This document shows positions 16,204 through 26,689 of a stretch of 64,000 nucleotides of DNA, piece by piece. The notes under the pieces were generated by a model that ran no database searches, was not told the origin of the DNA, and was given only the letters and a program-made list of their open reading frames with translations. The stretch is from Vreelandella olivaria (GTDB lineage Bacteria; Pseudomonadota; Gammaproteobacteria; Pseudomonadales; Halomonadaceae): contig NZ_JALPZO010000144.1 of NCBI RefSeq assembly GCF_023507745.1, forward strand, positions 107,734-171,733. The letters run 5' to 3'. Position 1 is the stretch's first letter; the number at the start of each line of letters is the position of its first letter. Made by a program: the position numbers and the translations under genes.

Positions 16204-17844
16204 GTGGATAACCCTGATTCTAAACGCCCCACCGAAGAGCCGGTATCCGAGGGCATACCCGCCCCTGATGGCCCGGCAAACCTTATCGATACTGATTATG
16301 TTATTGGTCAGGACAACATCACCACCAACACCATGGGGTTTAACCTTGACCTGCACGGCAAGGTATTCACCATTTCAGCGTTGGTGGTGCTGCTGTTTGT
16401 CATATTGACGCTTGCGCTTCAAGACACTATCGCCCCCCTTTATGATGCCATCTTCAGCTTTCTGACGGGCAATTTGGCGTGGTTCTTCATTCTTGCTGCG
16501 AACATATTCGTCATACTTTGCCTGGGTTTGATTGTATCGCCTCTCGGTAAAATCCGTATTGGGGGAGCAGATGCCAAGCCGGACTTCACCTACACAGGCT
16601 GGTTCTCCATGCTGTTTGCCGCGGGTATGGGCATTGGGCTGATGTTCTTTGGCGTGAATGAACCCCTTACCCACTTTGGCACCTCCCTTGATGGCGGCAA
16701 TTGGGCCCCCCTGGCTGGCGCTGAAGGCGATGCCGCCGGTGCGGCTGCACTGGGCATGGCGGCTACGATCTTTCACTGGGGCCTGCACCCCTGGGCGATT
16801 TACGCAGTGGTGGCTCTGTCCCTGGCGCTGTTCTCGTTTAACAAGGGTCTGCCACTCTCCATGCGGTCAGTGTTCTACCCGCTGTTGGGCGAACGGGTAT
16901 GGGGCTGGCCAGGCCATGTGATTGATATTCTGGCGGTATTTGCCACGCTATTTGGTCTGGCTACCTCTCTAGGGTTGGGTGCCACTCAGGCCGCAGCCGG
17001 GCTAAGCCACCTGTTTGGCGCCCCCGAAAGCGATGTCACGATGATTCTACTGATCATCGGCATTACCATGATCGCCATTGGCTCTATTGTTGCCGGGGTG
17101 GATAAAGGTGTGCAGCTGCTTTCAAAAATTAACATTGCCATGGCAGCTGCGCTGCTGTTCTTTGTGATTGCCGTTGGCCCAACTCTGCTCATTGCCACCG
17201 GTTTCTTTGAAAATCTGGTGAGCTATATTGTGCATCTGCCTGCGCTGTCGAACCCGTTCGGACGTGAAGATGTCAACTTTACCCAGGGCTGGACTGCGTT
17301 CTACTGGGCGTGGTGGATCTCATGGTCTCCCTACGTAGGTATGTTTATTGCGCGGGTTTCCCGTGGCCGTACTGTACGTGAGTTCCTGATTTCAGTATTG
17401 ATCGTACCTTCTGTGGTATCGGTACTATGGATGACCACCTTTGGTGGTACCGCCATTGACCAGTACGTAAGCCAGGGGATTGAAGCCGTGCGTGAGGCAG
17501 GCGTTGACCTTCAGCTATTTATCATGCTGGAGCAGTTGCCGTTATCACAAATCACCTCGTTTATTGCCATTTTATTGGTCATTATCTTCTTTGTGACGTC
17601 GTCTGACTCAGGCTCTCTGGTTATTGACTCTATTACCGCAGGTGGCAAGGTTGATGCACCAAAGCCACAACGTGTTTTCTGGGCGATTATTGAAGGGGCC
17701 ATCGCCATTGCACTGCTGTTAGGGGGAGGCTTGACCGCCCTGCAAACAATGGCAGTCTCTACCGGCTTCCCGTTCACCATCATTTTGCTAGTGGCCTGCT
17801 ACGCCATTATCAAAGGCCTGATGAGCGAACCCAAGGCGGTATAA
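16204..17844 (+). CDS. BCCT-family betaine/choline/carnitine transporter
   Basis: 546 residues from GTG 16204, which has GGAGAGG five bases upstream. In-frame GTG 16159 and ATG 16165 lie upstream without a ribosome site. About 12 membrane segments. BCCT hallmarks: GMGIGLMFFGVNEP in TM4 and AWWISWSPYVGMFIARVSRG in TM8, whose Trp residues bind the substrate's quaternary amine. The chain ends soon after the last membrane segment, so it lacks the long regulatory C-terminal tail of BetP or BetT. Its position directly after proVWX fits a second route for osmoprotectant uptake. The exact solute cannot be assigned. Confidence 0.93.
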   Translation: MDNPDSKRPTEEPVSEGIPAPDGPANLIDTDYVIGQDNITTNTMGFNLDLHGKVFTISALVVLLFVILTLALQDTIAPLYDAIFSFLTGNLAWFFILAANIFVILCLGLIVSPLGKIRIGGADAKPDFTYTGWFSMLFAAGMGIGLMFFGVNEPLTHFGTSLDGGNWAPLAGAEGDAAGAAALGMAATIFHWGLHPWAIYAVVALSLALFSFNKGLPLSMRSVFYPLLGERVWGWPGHVIDILAVFATLFGLATSLGLGATQAAAGLSHLFGAPESDVTMILLIIGITMIAIGSIVAGVDKGVQLLSKINIAMAAALLFFVIAVGPTLLIATGFFENLVSYIVHLPALSNPFGREDVNFTQGWTAFYWAWWISWSPYVGMFIARVSRGRTVREFLISVLIVPSVVSVLWMTTFGGTAIDQYVSQGIEAVREAGVDLQLFIMLEQLPLSQITSFIAILLVIIFFVTSSDSGSLVIDSITAGGKVDAPKPQRVFWAIIEGAIAIALLLGGGLTALQTMAVSTGFPFTIILLVACYAIIKGLMSEPKAV

Positions 17845-17876
17845 CCACGCACATCCTTATTGTGTGCCAGCAGCAG

Positions 17877-17914
17877 ATAAACGGGCAGCCATAGAGCTGC
17901 CCGTTTATATTTTC
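17877..17914. terminator. Bidirectional terminator between BCCT and exonuclease genes
   Basis: ATAAACGGGCAGC pairs perfectly with GCTGCCCGTTTAT over 13 bases around a six-base loop, with T-rich sequence on both strands. It lies 32 bases after the BCCT stop and 20 bases from the convergent exonuclease stop at 17935. Confidence 0.85.
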
Positions 17915-17934
17915 TGCGGTCATATCAGATAGCA

Positions 17935-18660
17935 TCAACACCATAATGATTTTAACGGCGTATCGGGTGTGTAGCGATGAGCAATCTGCGCCTGAAGCAA
18001 CTCTGCCGTTGCCAAGGCATCCACCAGCGCATGGTGCCCCTGATAAGCAGGCAAACCATAACGATCACGGCTGGCATGCAGACGAATGGAGACTGGCGGC
18101 CTGCCCAGCCAGCGACGGAAACGGGCCCATAGCGTTTGGCGGTGTAAACGGGCCTCTAACGACATGGTATCGATCATCGGAAACATCACCCCTTCGCCAC
18201 GCCGCTCTTTCACTGCCGTATCAAGAAACGGACGCTCGATATTGCGAAAGTGAACGACCACCAGCCGCCCTTCCAGAGCACCTAACAGCTCATCAAGGAT
18301 ATCCTCAAGGTCGGGGGCCTCAGCAATTTCAGAATGGGTAATATGATGATAGGCAATGGAAGCCTCATCCAGCGGCCTGGGGGGCTTCACCACCCAGTAA
18401 CGACGTTCGGACAGCTTGATGCGATCCAACGTAAAAGGCACAACACCGATACTGACAATCCCATGGTGCCGTTCATCCAGCCCGGTGGTTTCCATATCAA
18501 GCGCCACCAAGGGTACCTGCGATATCGGCGTCTCGGGATCAGGCAGTGGCGCTGCAAAAAACTGCTTCAGTGCACCATCCTGAGCGCGTTGGGCGCGCGC
18601 AGCAAAGTAGTCGGCCCAATTAGACTGGGTAACTCGCTGGCGTGGACGTATTCCCTTCAT
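17935..18660 (-). CDS. DnaQ-like 3'-5' exonuclease (DEDDh)
   Basis: 241 residues. Exo I motif ALDMETTGLD carries Asp55 and Glu57, an Exo II-like segment VVHFRNIERPFLD lies near residue 135, and Exo III HHALVDALATAELL supplies the catalytic His and Asp. This is the DNA polymerase III epsilon family, but without polymerase-binding features, so it is a stand-alone exonuclease. It starts two bases after the stop of the cNMP/CBS/DUF294 gene, with which it forms an operon. The same pair is common in gammaproteobacteria, often near solute transporters; its physiological substrate is unclear. Confidence 0.88.
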   Translation of the reverse strand: MKGIRPRQRVTQSNWADYFAARAQRAQDGALKQFFAAPLPDPETPISQVPLVALDMETTGLDERHHGIVSIGVVPFTLDRIKLSERRYWVVKPPRPLDEASIAYHHITHSEIAEAPDLEDILDELLGALEGRLVVVHFRNIERPFLDTAVKERRGEGVMFPMIDTMSLEARLHRQTLWARFRRWLGRPPVSIRLHASRDRYGLPAYQGHHALVDALATAELLQAQIAHRYTPDTPLKSLWC

Positions 18661-18662
18661 AC

Positions 18663-20573
18663 TTAACGCCCCTGCCGCTGGGCAGGCACCGGATAGCGGA
18701 ATGTTAAGAATTTTTGCGCATTGCTTAACACCTGAAAGGCATCTTTAAGGGTATGTCGTTCGCTATCTGCCACATTTTCCGGCTCTATATTGTTATCGGG
18801 CGTACGCTCTTCCTGCAGGTCGATCATTTGATGACGTAAACGCGACATGCACAAAAACTCAAAAGCATAACTAAGCTTATCACTTACCCCTGTTGCCAGG
18901 AGCTGTGTTTGGCTAATGTCGTTTAACCGCTGAAACGAATTTTGCGCTTTTGAACCGCACGCCAGGGCATGAACCCGGATCAAATCCACCATGGGTGCCG
19001 TACCACGCCGTTTCAAGTTAATCGAGTTATTATGCTTGCCGTCCTTTTCCATAACGAAGGTACGAAAAAACCCCAGCGGTGGCGTACGGTTAAGCGCATT
19101 ACGCGCCATGGCAGCCAGAAACAGGGGGGATGTGGGGGCTGTCCGGGCAATCAAATCCTGTAATGCTTCAACATAATGATCCTCCCCATAGATACTGTCC
19201 AAATCGAAGAAAATCGAGCTGTGCAGCAGTTTCTCTGGGGTCGGATTTGCCATCCAGTCTTGGAAATAGCTTTTCCACACCCGCAAGGGCTGTCGCCACT
19301 GGCGGTTGGTCGCCATCACGTCTCCCTTGCAGTAGGTGTAACCACACGCATCCAGGCCATTGCTTACATACGTCGCCAGCGCTTGAAAGTACTCGTCATG
19401 TTGATCGGGCTGGAAATCATCCGATAAAATGAGGGCATTATCCTGGTCTGTCACAATACCCTGTTCGTTACGGGCCATCGAACCGTTCACCATAAAGCAG
19501 TAAGGCACAGGGGGCGGTCCCAGCTTCTCTTCAGCCAGCTCTAAAAGCCGCCGGGTAAAGCTGCGCCCGATGGTGGACAGTGCGCTACCTATCATCTGCG
19601 AGTTAGCACCTTCCTGCACCATCCTTACAAAGGCTGCCCGCACATCAGCCGCCAGTTTGGCGAGTCCCTGGGCGCTGGATTGGTTAAAGATATTACTCAC
19701 CAGATAGAGCCCGCTATGGGTCTCATAGCGAATAATATCGGAAAGATGCACCACGCCAACGGGGCGCTGACGGTACAGCACCGGTAAATGGTGAACATTA
19801 CTACGCAACATGGTCAGCATGGCTTCATATATTGACGCATCTGATTGAATCGTAATCAGGCGTTCAGAAATCACGTCACCAATAGGCGTTTGCGGCGAAA
19901 GCCCTTCTGCGACAACTCGGGTACGGAAGTCGCTATCGGTAAGAATGCCGCACATCTGCCAGGTCTTACCTTCGCTATCCTGAAAGCTATAGCGAGGGTT
20001 GCTGTTGCCGTCATCAATCACCAACACAGCCGATGCCTGCGCGTCGCTGATCTGTTTCGCAGCATCCTGAACAGTGGTGGTGGACTCCACCATCACCGGA
20101 TAGCTCGTCACAAGCCTGCGAATCCGCGTCACCATCATGTCGTTTGATTTTTTTTGCTGCTCTGCAACGGTTTCCAAACGCGGGCGCTCAAGTTCGACAA
20201 AATCCGCGAAATCATCATCCTCTTCGCAGAGGCGCTGAAAGATCGAATCCGGGATAAAATAGATCAGCGTATCTTCAATCGCAGTAGCGGGAAAACGCAC
20301 CTTATGATTACGTAGTAAACTGAAATGACCGAATATATCGCCTTCCACCAGGCGGTTATAAAGCTCCCCCTTCCGGCGATACACTTCCACCGCACCACTA
20401 CGGATATAGCACAGCTCGTTGAGCACCTCATTAAGCACGAGAATATCGCTGCCGGTTTTGAAGTAGCGAACCTCCACCTGCCCCGCAATGGCATCAAGAA
20501 GTTCATCGGATAAGCCATCAAAAGGGGGAAACTGCCCCATGTGTTGGCGTATTTCCAGCAGTTCAACATCCAT
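18663..20573 (-). CDS. Cyclic-nucleotide-binding/CBS domain DUF294 nucleotidyltransferase
   Basis: 636 residues from ATG 20573, which has AGGAGG four bases upstream; ten further codons upstream lack such a site. Order: a cNMP-binding-like fold at about 10-130, two CBS motifs at about 155-285, then a DUF294 nucleotidyltransferase-like domain marked by GSMARNEQGIVTDQDNALIL (Gly-Ser and paired Asp of the Pol beta fold) at about 365-390, then a helical DUF294_C substrate-binding domain. Similar proteins are annotated as putative signal-transduction nucleotidyltransferases. The target is unknown. It is cotranscribed with the exonuclease. Confidence 0.87.
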   Translation of the reverse strand: MDVELLEIRQHMGQFPPFDGLSDELLDAIAGQVEVRYFKTGSDILVLNEVLNELCYIRSGAVEVYRRKGELYNRLVEGDIFGHFSLLRNHKVRFPATAIEDTLIYFIPDSIFQRLCEEDDDFADFVELERPRLETVAEQQKKSNDMMVTRIRRLVTSYPVMVESTTTVQDAAKQISDAQASAVLVIDDGNSNPRYSFQDSEGKTWQMCGILTDSDFRTRVVAEGLSPQTPIGDVISERLITIQSDASIYEAMLTMLRSNVHHLPVLYRQRPVGVVHLSDIIRYETHSGLYLVSNIFNQSSAQGLAKLAADVRAAFVRMVQEGANSQMIGSALSTIGRSFTRRLLELAEEKLGPPPVPYCFMVNGSMARNEQGIVTDQDNALILSDDFQPDQHDEYFQALATYVSNGLDACGYTYCKGDVMATNRQWRQPLRVWKSYFQDWMANPTPEKLLHSSIFFDLDSIYGEDHYVEALQDLIARTAPTSPLFLAAMARNALNRTPPLGFFRTFVMEKDGKHNNSINLKRRGTAPMVDLIRVHALACGSKAQNSFQRLNDISQTQLLATGVSDKLSYAFEFLCMSRLRHQMIDLQEERTPDNNIEPENVADSERHTLKDAFQVLSNAQKFLTFRYPVPAQRQGR

Positions 20574-20657
20574 GCAACCTCCTGCAACCGGCACGATAGC
20601 CATAACCAGCGCTTAAGTTTGGCTTGGATAAGCAGCACCGTAAACCCTGTCCACCAT

Positions 20658-20688
20658 AAAAAAGCCCGGCGCTAGGCACCGGGCTTTT
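20658..20688 (-). terminator. Terminator of the DUF4168 gene
   Basis: AAAAGCCCGG pairs with CCGGGCTTTT across a nine-base loop. On the minus strand the stem ends in a T run. It lies 69 bases beyond the DUF4168 stop. Confidence 0.8.
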
Positions 20689-20756
20689 GGGAACTGACGG
20701 GAACAGGTTAAGGAAAATCTGTCACCATTCGCCAGCGTAACACTTACGCTTAGCGA

Positions 20757-21143
20757 TTAGGATTGACCAGCCATTTCCTGTACGCGCTGCATCATTTCCG
20801 GATCTTGCTGGATTGATTGGCCAATGGCATTGAAGGTATCAACATCCAGACCGCTATCTTCAACCACTTCAATCATGCGGTCGTTGGCTTCGGCGCGAAC
20901 TTCCTGTTGTGCAGCTTCGTCTTCTGCTTCCTGCAGACGCTGTGTGTACTCTTGCGAGATCACGGCGATTTCTTGAGAAGCATCGGCGAACTGCTGTAGC
21001 TGCTGATCAGAGAAATCCTGAGCGGGCGCTTGCTGTGTAGCCATCGGATCCTGTGCCGGGTCTTGGGCCTGGGCATACGCAGTGCCCGCCATCAAACCAG
21101 TGGCGAGAAGAGCAGCAGAGAACAAAGCAGTCATACGTTGCAT
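20757..21143 (-). CDS. Secreted DUF4168 protein
   Basis: 128 residues from ATG 21143, preceded by TGAGG nine bases upstream; five more codons upstream are possible. A signal peptide is cleaved near AYAQA. A Gln/Asp/Pro-rich linker follows, then a DUF4168-like helical part with DQQLQQFADASQEIAVISQ and a C-terminal DVDTFNAIGQSIQQDPEM segment. It is a small periplasmic or exported protein found in proteobacteria and cyanobacteria, with no established function. It forms its own transcription unit with a clear terminator. Confidence 0.82.
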   Translation of the reverse strand: MQRMTALFSAALLATGLMAGTAYAQAQDPAQDPMATQQAPAQDFSDQQLQQFADASQEIAVISQEYTQRLQEAEDEAAQQEVRAEANDRMIEVVEDSGLDVDTFNAIGQSIQQDPEMMQRVQEMAGQS

Positions 21144-21308
21144 AGTAAGAAACCTCATTGGCGCGTTATGAATGTGAGGAGTGTGACGCGCTGTTTGGAC
21201 ACAGGTTCAACTTTTAATGTAAAAGTTAGTAACAAAAAGAACCAAACGTAACAAAAGAGAGCATTTAACCTTCCACCAGTGGCTGGGTTTAATGCTGAGG
21301 CTTATGGT

Positions 21309-22025
21309 TTACAGACGTTCCAGGTATCCGACCCCACCCAGGTTACGCATTTGTTGACGAATCCATTGGCTGCGACGCTCAACCTGAGCATCTGGCCGGG
21401 AGGCACTTCGAGTTCGCGGGCTGGGCAGGATGGCGGCCAACAGGCTTGCCTGACGTTCAGTAAGGGCGCTGCCTGAGGCACCAAAATAGTGTTGGGCTGC
21501 TGCCTCAAGGCCAAAAACCCCGGTATCCCACTCGGCAACGTTCAGATACACCTCCAGGATTCGCTGCTTACTCCACAGCGTTTCTATCAGCAGTGTAAAC
21601 CATGCTTCCAACCCTTTGCGGGTCCAGCTACGCCCGCTCCATAAAAATACATTCTTGGCGGTTTGCTGGCTTAATGTGCTGGCACCGCGCAGTCGTGCGC
21701 CGTCCCGGCTGGCCTCCCAGGCACGGCGCAGCTCAACAATGTCAAAGCCCCGGTGGATAGGAAAGCGCTGGTCCTCAGCGGCAATCACTGCAAGTTTGGC
21801 ATTGCTGGATAAATGATCCCAACTTCGCCATTGGCGGCTTATATCGATGGGTTCGCTATTGATCCAGCTTTGCACTTTGCGCTCCACCATCACCATGGAG
21901 CCGGGTGGCGGCACAAAGCGAAACAGCAGAACCAGTGCCACCGAGAGCACCACAAATGCCAGCACGCCACGCCACACAAGACGCCATAATTGACGAAGAA
22001 AACGGCGCAACGCGCGATTTAGCAT
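21309..22025 (-). CDS. mtgA: Monofunctional peptidoglycan glycosyltransferase
   Basis: 238 residues. One membrane anchor lies at about 18-38, then a GT51 domain. The catalytic Glu84 lies in AVIAAEDQRFPIHRGFD, and STLSQQTAKNVFLW and ETLWSKQRILEVYLNVAEWD are the other family motifs. It polymerises lipid II into glycan strands at the outer face of the inner membrane. AAGGAT precedes ATG 22025. It begins 10 bases after the fghA stop, so it is probably cotranscribed with the formaldehyde genes, an unusual pairing. Confidence 0.94.
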   Translation of the reverse strand: MLNRALRRFLRQLWRLVWRGVLAFVVLSVALVLLFRFVPPPGSMVMVERKVQSWINSEPIDISRQWRSWDHLSSNAKLAVIAAEDQRFPIHRGFDIVELRRAWEASRDGARLRGASTLSQQTAKNVFLWSGRSWTRKGLEAWFTLLIETLWSKQRILEVYLNVAEWDTGVFGLEAAAQHYFGASGSALTERQASLLAAILPSPRTRSASRPDAQVERRSQWIRQQMRNLGGVGYLERL

Positions 22026-22035
22026 TTCGGTATCC

Positions 22036-22890
22036 TTAACGCTTCATGAGGTGTTCTGCATGATAGCGCAAATGATCCTCAATAAATGAGGCAATAAAGA
22101 AGTAGCTATGATCGTACCCTGGCTGACGGCGTAGCGTTAGCGGATGATTATGCTCTTCACACACGGCCTCTAAACGTTCGGGCTGCAACTGCTCTTCCAG
22201 GAATTGGTCAGCCTCCCCCTGATCGATAAACAACCGCTGGCGGGACGCGCCATTGGCTACCAGTTCACAGGCATCGTATTGGCGCCAGCGAGATTGATCC
22301 TCCCCCAGGTAACTGGTGAAGGCCTTCTCCCCCCAGGGGCAGTTCATGGGATTGACGATGGGTGCAAAGGCAGACACCGACCGGAAGCGGCCGGGGTGGC
22401 GCAGCGCCAGGATCAGCGCACCATGACCACCCATGGAGTGACCACTAATGGATTCGCGCCCATTGACGGGAAAGTGCTGCCTAACGACGGATGGCAGCTC
22501 TTCAATCACGTAGTCGTACATACGGTAGTTGGTTTTCCAGGGCGCCTGGGTGGCATTGACATAGAAGCCCGCGCCGGAACCCAGGTCATAGCTATCATGC
22601 TCGCCGGGCAAATCGGTTCCCCGGGGACTGGTATCCGGGCAGACAATGGCTACGCCCAACTCCGCAGCGATACGGTGAGCTCCCGCCTTCTGCATAAAAT
22701 TTTCATCGTTGCAGGTCAGCCCCGACAGCCACCACAGCAACGGCACCCGATCGTTCTCAGCCTGGGGCGGCAGATAAACGGCAAATACCATGTCGCAATC
22801 CAGCGCCCGGGAGTAGTGGCGGTAGCGCTTGTGCCAACCACCAAAGCTACGGTTGGCTGACACCAGTTCTAAAGTTTCACTCATGCTCAT
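22036..22890 (-). CDS. fghA: S-formylglutathione hydrolase
   Basis: 284 residues from ATG 22890, which has CAGGAG eight bases upstream. An alpha/beta hydrolase of the esterase D family, with nucleophile Ser152 in SISGHSMGGHGAL. The family segments WWLSGLTCNDENF near residue 60 and PDTSPRGTDLPGE near 90 are present. It hydrolyses S-formylglutathione to formate and glutathione, the step after the dehydrogenase encoded 75 bases upstream on the same strand. Confidence 0.95.
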   Translation of the reverse strand: MSMSETLELVSANRSFGGWHKRYRHYSRALDCDMVFAVYLPPQAENDRVPLLWWLSGLTCNDENFMQKAGAHRIAAELGVAIVCPDTSPRGTDLPGEHDSYDLGSGAGFYVNATQAPWKTNYRMYDYVIEELPSVVRQHFPVNGRESISGHSMGGHGALILALRHPGRFRSVSAFAPIVNPMNCPWGEKAFTSYLGEDQSRWRQYDACELVANGASRQRLFIDQGEADQFLEEQLQPERLEAVCEEHNHPLTLRRQPGYDHSYFFIASFIEDHLRYHAEHLMKR

Positions 22891-22965
22891 GGGCAGGCTC
22901 CTGGAGAAGATGAAAACGCGGCAGGGTGCCCCCACCGCGTTCTTAGATCATGAAACTAATGATAC

Positions 22966-24096
<1,131 letters not shown>

Positions 24097-24192
24097 TCAA
24101 CAGAAAGCTGAAGACCTGTTGGGTCTTAAGACGGCAGTGGTTGCAGTGTAGGTCAGCTGGGCTTCGTTGATAAACCGGGATACACTCACAAG

Positions 24193-24214
24193 ATTATTGC
24201 CACTGAGCAACAAT
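24193..24214. promoter_or_regulatory. Candidate LysR operator between frmA and lysR
   Basis: ATTATTGC-N6-GCAACAAT is an inverted repeat with 7 of 8 arms matching, centred in the divergent region 22 bases before the LysR start. Size and position fit an autoregulatory LysR site that could also act on frmA. A second palindrome, GTCTTAAGAC, lies at 24123-24132, nearer frmA. Confidence 0.45.
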
Positions 24215-24235
24215 CAACTTTATACCGGGGAGTGA

Positions 24236-25141
24236 GTGCCCTTGCAGCGCTGGGATCGTATTGAAGCCTTTGTTGAGGTGGTAAGGTTGGGAACCTTCTC
24301 TGCTGCCGCACGACATTTAAAAGTATCCACATCACATATCAGCCGCCTGGTGAGCCAGCTTGAAAACCAACTGGGTGTTCAACTGCTATACCGCACTACA
24401 CGCCAAATTCGCCTTACGGATGCAGGTGCTATTTACGTTGAGCACTGCCGTCACCTGTTCGATGGGCTACGCGATGCGGAACAGGCCATCAGTGAACTCC
24501 AGGCCAAGCCCCATGGCCTGCTAAAACTGACCTCTGCCACTACCTTTGGTGAGCGCTATATCGCGCCACTAGTCAACGACTTCCAGTGCCAGCATCCACA
24601 GCTTGAGGTGCATATGCACTTTACCAACCGCCCTGTGGAGCTGATCGAAGAGGGCTACGATATTGCTATCCGAATGGGAGTTCTGAAAGATTCAAGCCTC
24701 ATTGCTCGCAGGCTTTGCGAGCGCCGCGAGTTTATTGTGGGATCAAAGGCTTATTTTCGTCAGGCGCCGCGACCACATACACTGTCTGAACTGAGCCAGC
24801 ACCGCTGCTTGATTGGCTCTCGCCCCAGCTGGCTGTTCGAGGTTAACGGCCAGCGACGGGAAGTACGTGTAGAAGGCTGTTGGAGCGGTAATTCCGGGCC
24901 GGCGCTATTGGATGCCGCCCTCAAAGGGCTTGGGCTGGCTCAACTACCGGATTATTATGTAGCGCCCTATCTCGCCAGCGGGGAACTGGTGTCCGTGTTG
25001 GAGCCATTCCAGCATCATGATACAGCGGTGTGGGCAGTGTATCCCCGTCACCGCCATCTCTCACCCAAAATCCGCCAGCTGGTTGATTACCTGGTTGCCA
25101 ATATTACCAGCGCGCTACCTGGCAACACGCTATCCCCCTAA
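24236..25141 (+). CDS. LysR-family regulator beside the formaldehyde genes
   Basis: 301 residues. HTH at about residues 8-65 ([20 protein letters not shown]), then the effector-binding domain. It most resembles the DsdC/GcvA-like and AaeR-like broad branch of LysR proteins; no closer assignment is justified. The start is GTG 24236 or TTG 24242: GGGGAG is only three bases from the former and nine from the latter. It is divergent from frmA-fghA, a common arrangement for local regulators. Its stop overlaps the stop of the converging sdaA gene. Confidence 0.87.
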   Translation: MPLQRWDRIEAFVEVVRLGTFSAAARHLKVSTSHISRLVSQLENQLGVQLLYRTTRQIRLTDAGAIYVEHCRHLFDGLRDAEQAISELQAKPHGLLKLTSATTFGERYIAPLVNDFQCQHPQLEVHMHFTNRPVELIEEGYDIAIRMGVLKDSSLIARRLCERREFIVGSKAYFRQAPRPHTLSELSQHRCLIGSRPSWLFEVNGQRREVRVEGCWSGNSGPALLDAALKGLGLAQLPDYYVAPYLASGELVSVLEPFQHHDTAVWAVYPRHRHLSPKIRQLVDYLVANITSALPGNTLSP

Positions 25142-26505
25142 CATTCGATGGCGTTAACCGCCAGCCCGCCTTTTGAGGTCTCTTTATATTTATCCTGCAT
25201 ATCGCGGCCGGTATCCCGCATAGTGCGAATCACCTTATCCAATGAGACAAAATGATCACCGTCACCGTGGAGTGCCATGCGCGCGGCATTAATCGCTTTC
25301 ACCGATGCAATGGCGTTACGCTCAATACACGGCACCTGCACCAGCCCCGCTACCGGGTCACAGGTTAAGCCCAGGTTATGCTCCAGGCCAATTTCAGCGG
25401 CATTCTCCACCTGTTTGGCGGTGCCCCCCAACACCTCAGCAAGCCCTGCTGCAGCCATGGCACAGGCAGAACCCACTTCTCCCTGGCAGCCTACTTCGGC
25501 GCCGGAAATAGAGGCATTTTTCTTACAGAGGATACCAATTGCCCCTGCCGCCAGTAGAAAGTCCACCACATCGTCATCACACGCATCCGGCTCAAACTTC
25601 AGGTAATAAGCCAGTACCGCTGGCACAATCCCCGCCGCGCCATTAGTGGGTGCCGTCACCATACGCTGGCCCGCTGCGTTCTCTTCGTTCACGGCCAAGG
25701 CAAACAGATTGACCCAGTCCATCACCGTAAAACTTGACACAATCAGCCGCTGATTGGTTGGGGGCGACAGCAACTGCTGATGTAGCGACTGCGCACGGCG
25801 TCTTACGTTAAGGCCGCCCGGTAATCGCCCTGTTGCCTGCAGGCCGTTCTCTATACTGACGCGCATAGCGTGCCAGATCGTAAGAAGCTCTCTGCGAATG
25901 GCATCTTCGCCACGCCATGCCTTCTCGTTCTCAAGCATCAACTGGCTTATGCGCAGTTGATGGGTTTCGCAGAGTTCCAGCAATTCGCTGCCGGTCTCGA
26001 AGGGGTAAGGTAACAACGTTGTATCCTCTTCGATTCCCCCCTTGTCGGCACACGCCTGATCAATATAGAAACCACCACCGAGGGAGTAGTAGGTGTTCGT
26101 TGCGACGACAACCTCATCCTGGTACGCCGTGATAACCAGAGCGTTAGGATGAAACGGTAAACAACGCTCATCCCACTCGATATCACGCTGTTGATCAAAG
26201 GGACAGCTCTGTCCACCGGGTAGCGTTAGCGGCGTCGCATTACCCAGCGCCTCCAGCCGGGGCTCAATGCTATCCGGATCAATAGTGTCCGGTGACTCTC
26301 CCATCAGTCCCATAATGACCGCTCGATCCGTGCCATGCCCAACCCCCGTAGACGCCAGAGAGCCATGCAGCTTTACCACAATACGATTCAGCGGCTGCTT
26401 CTCAAGTGACCACACAAAATGAGAGGCAGCTCGCATCGGCCCAACGGTATGGGAGCTGGAAGGTCCAATGCCAATTCTAAACAGGTCGAATACGCTAATT
26501 GCCAT
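25138..26505 (-). CDS. sdaA: L-serine ammonia-lyase, single-chain [4Fe-4S] type
   Basis: 455 residues, matching E. coli SdaA/SdaB (about 454). The N-terminal signature [13 protein letters not shown] is at residues 11-23. Cluster-binding cysteines lie in the C-terminal domain ([19 protein letters not shown] and [14 protein letters not shown]). It deaminates L-serine to pyruvate and ammonia. GAGGGG precedes ATG 26505. Its final codons overlap the stop of the convergent LysR gene by four bases. Whether it is the only serine deaminase in the genome cannot be judged. Confidence 0.95.
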   Translation of the reverse strand: MAISVFDLFRIGIGPSSSHTVGPMRAASHFVWSLEKQPLNRIVVKLHGSLASTGVGHGTDRAVIMGLMGESPDTIDPDSIEPRLEALGNATPLTLPGGQSCPFDQQRDIEWDERCLPFHPNALVITAYQDEVVVATNTYYSLGGGFYIDQACADKGGIEEDTTLLPYPFETGSELLELCETHQLRISQLMLENEKAWRGEDAIRRELLTIWHAMRVSIENGLQATGRLPGGLNVRRRAQSLHQQLLSPPTNQRLIVSSFTVMDWVNLFALAVNEENAAGQRMVTAPTNGAAGIVPAVLAYYLKFEPDACDDDVVDFLLAAGAIGILCKKNASISGAEVGCQGEVGSACAMAAAGLAEVLGGTAKQVENAAEIGLEHNLGLTCDPVAGLVQVPCIERNAIASVKAINAARMALHGDGDHFVSLDKVIRTMRDTGRDMQDKYKETSKGGLAVNAIEC

Positions 26506-26689
26506 GCTATCCCCTCGCCTTTCAGCGATTGTAATGACTACACCACAGATACTTTGCAGTCTTTATGACTAGTCTTCCAGCCTTTCCCAGTAGCATCTGC
26601 GTGCGAGCATGGAAAAGTGACGATATAATGAACATTCACTACTGCATGTTTATTTGCTGGCTACTCTCCTTGCCCTCTGAGGAAATTAA

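Noticed and set aside
22204..22860. Plus-strand open frame of 218 codons opposite fghA
   Set aside because: Antisense to a well-supported hydrolase gene, with no family features.
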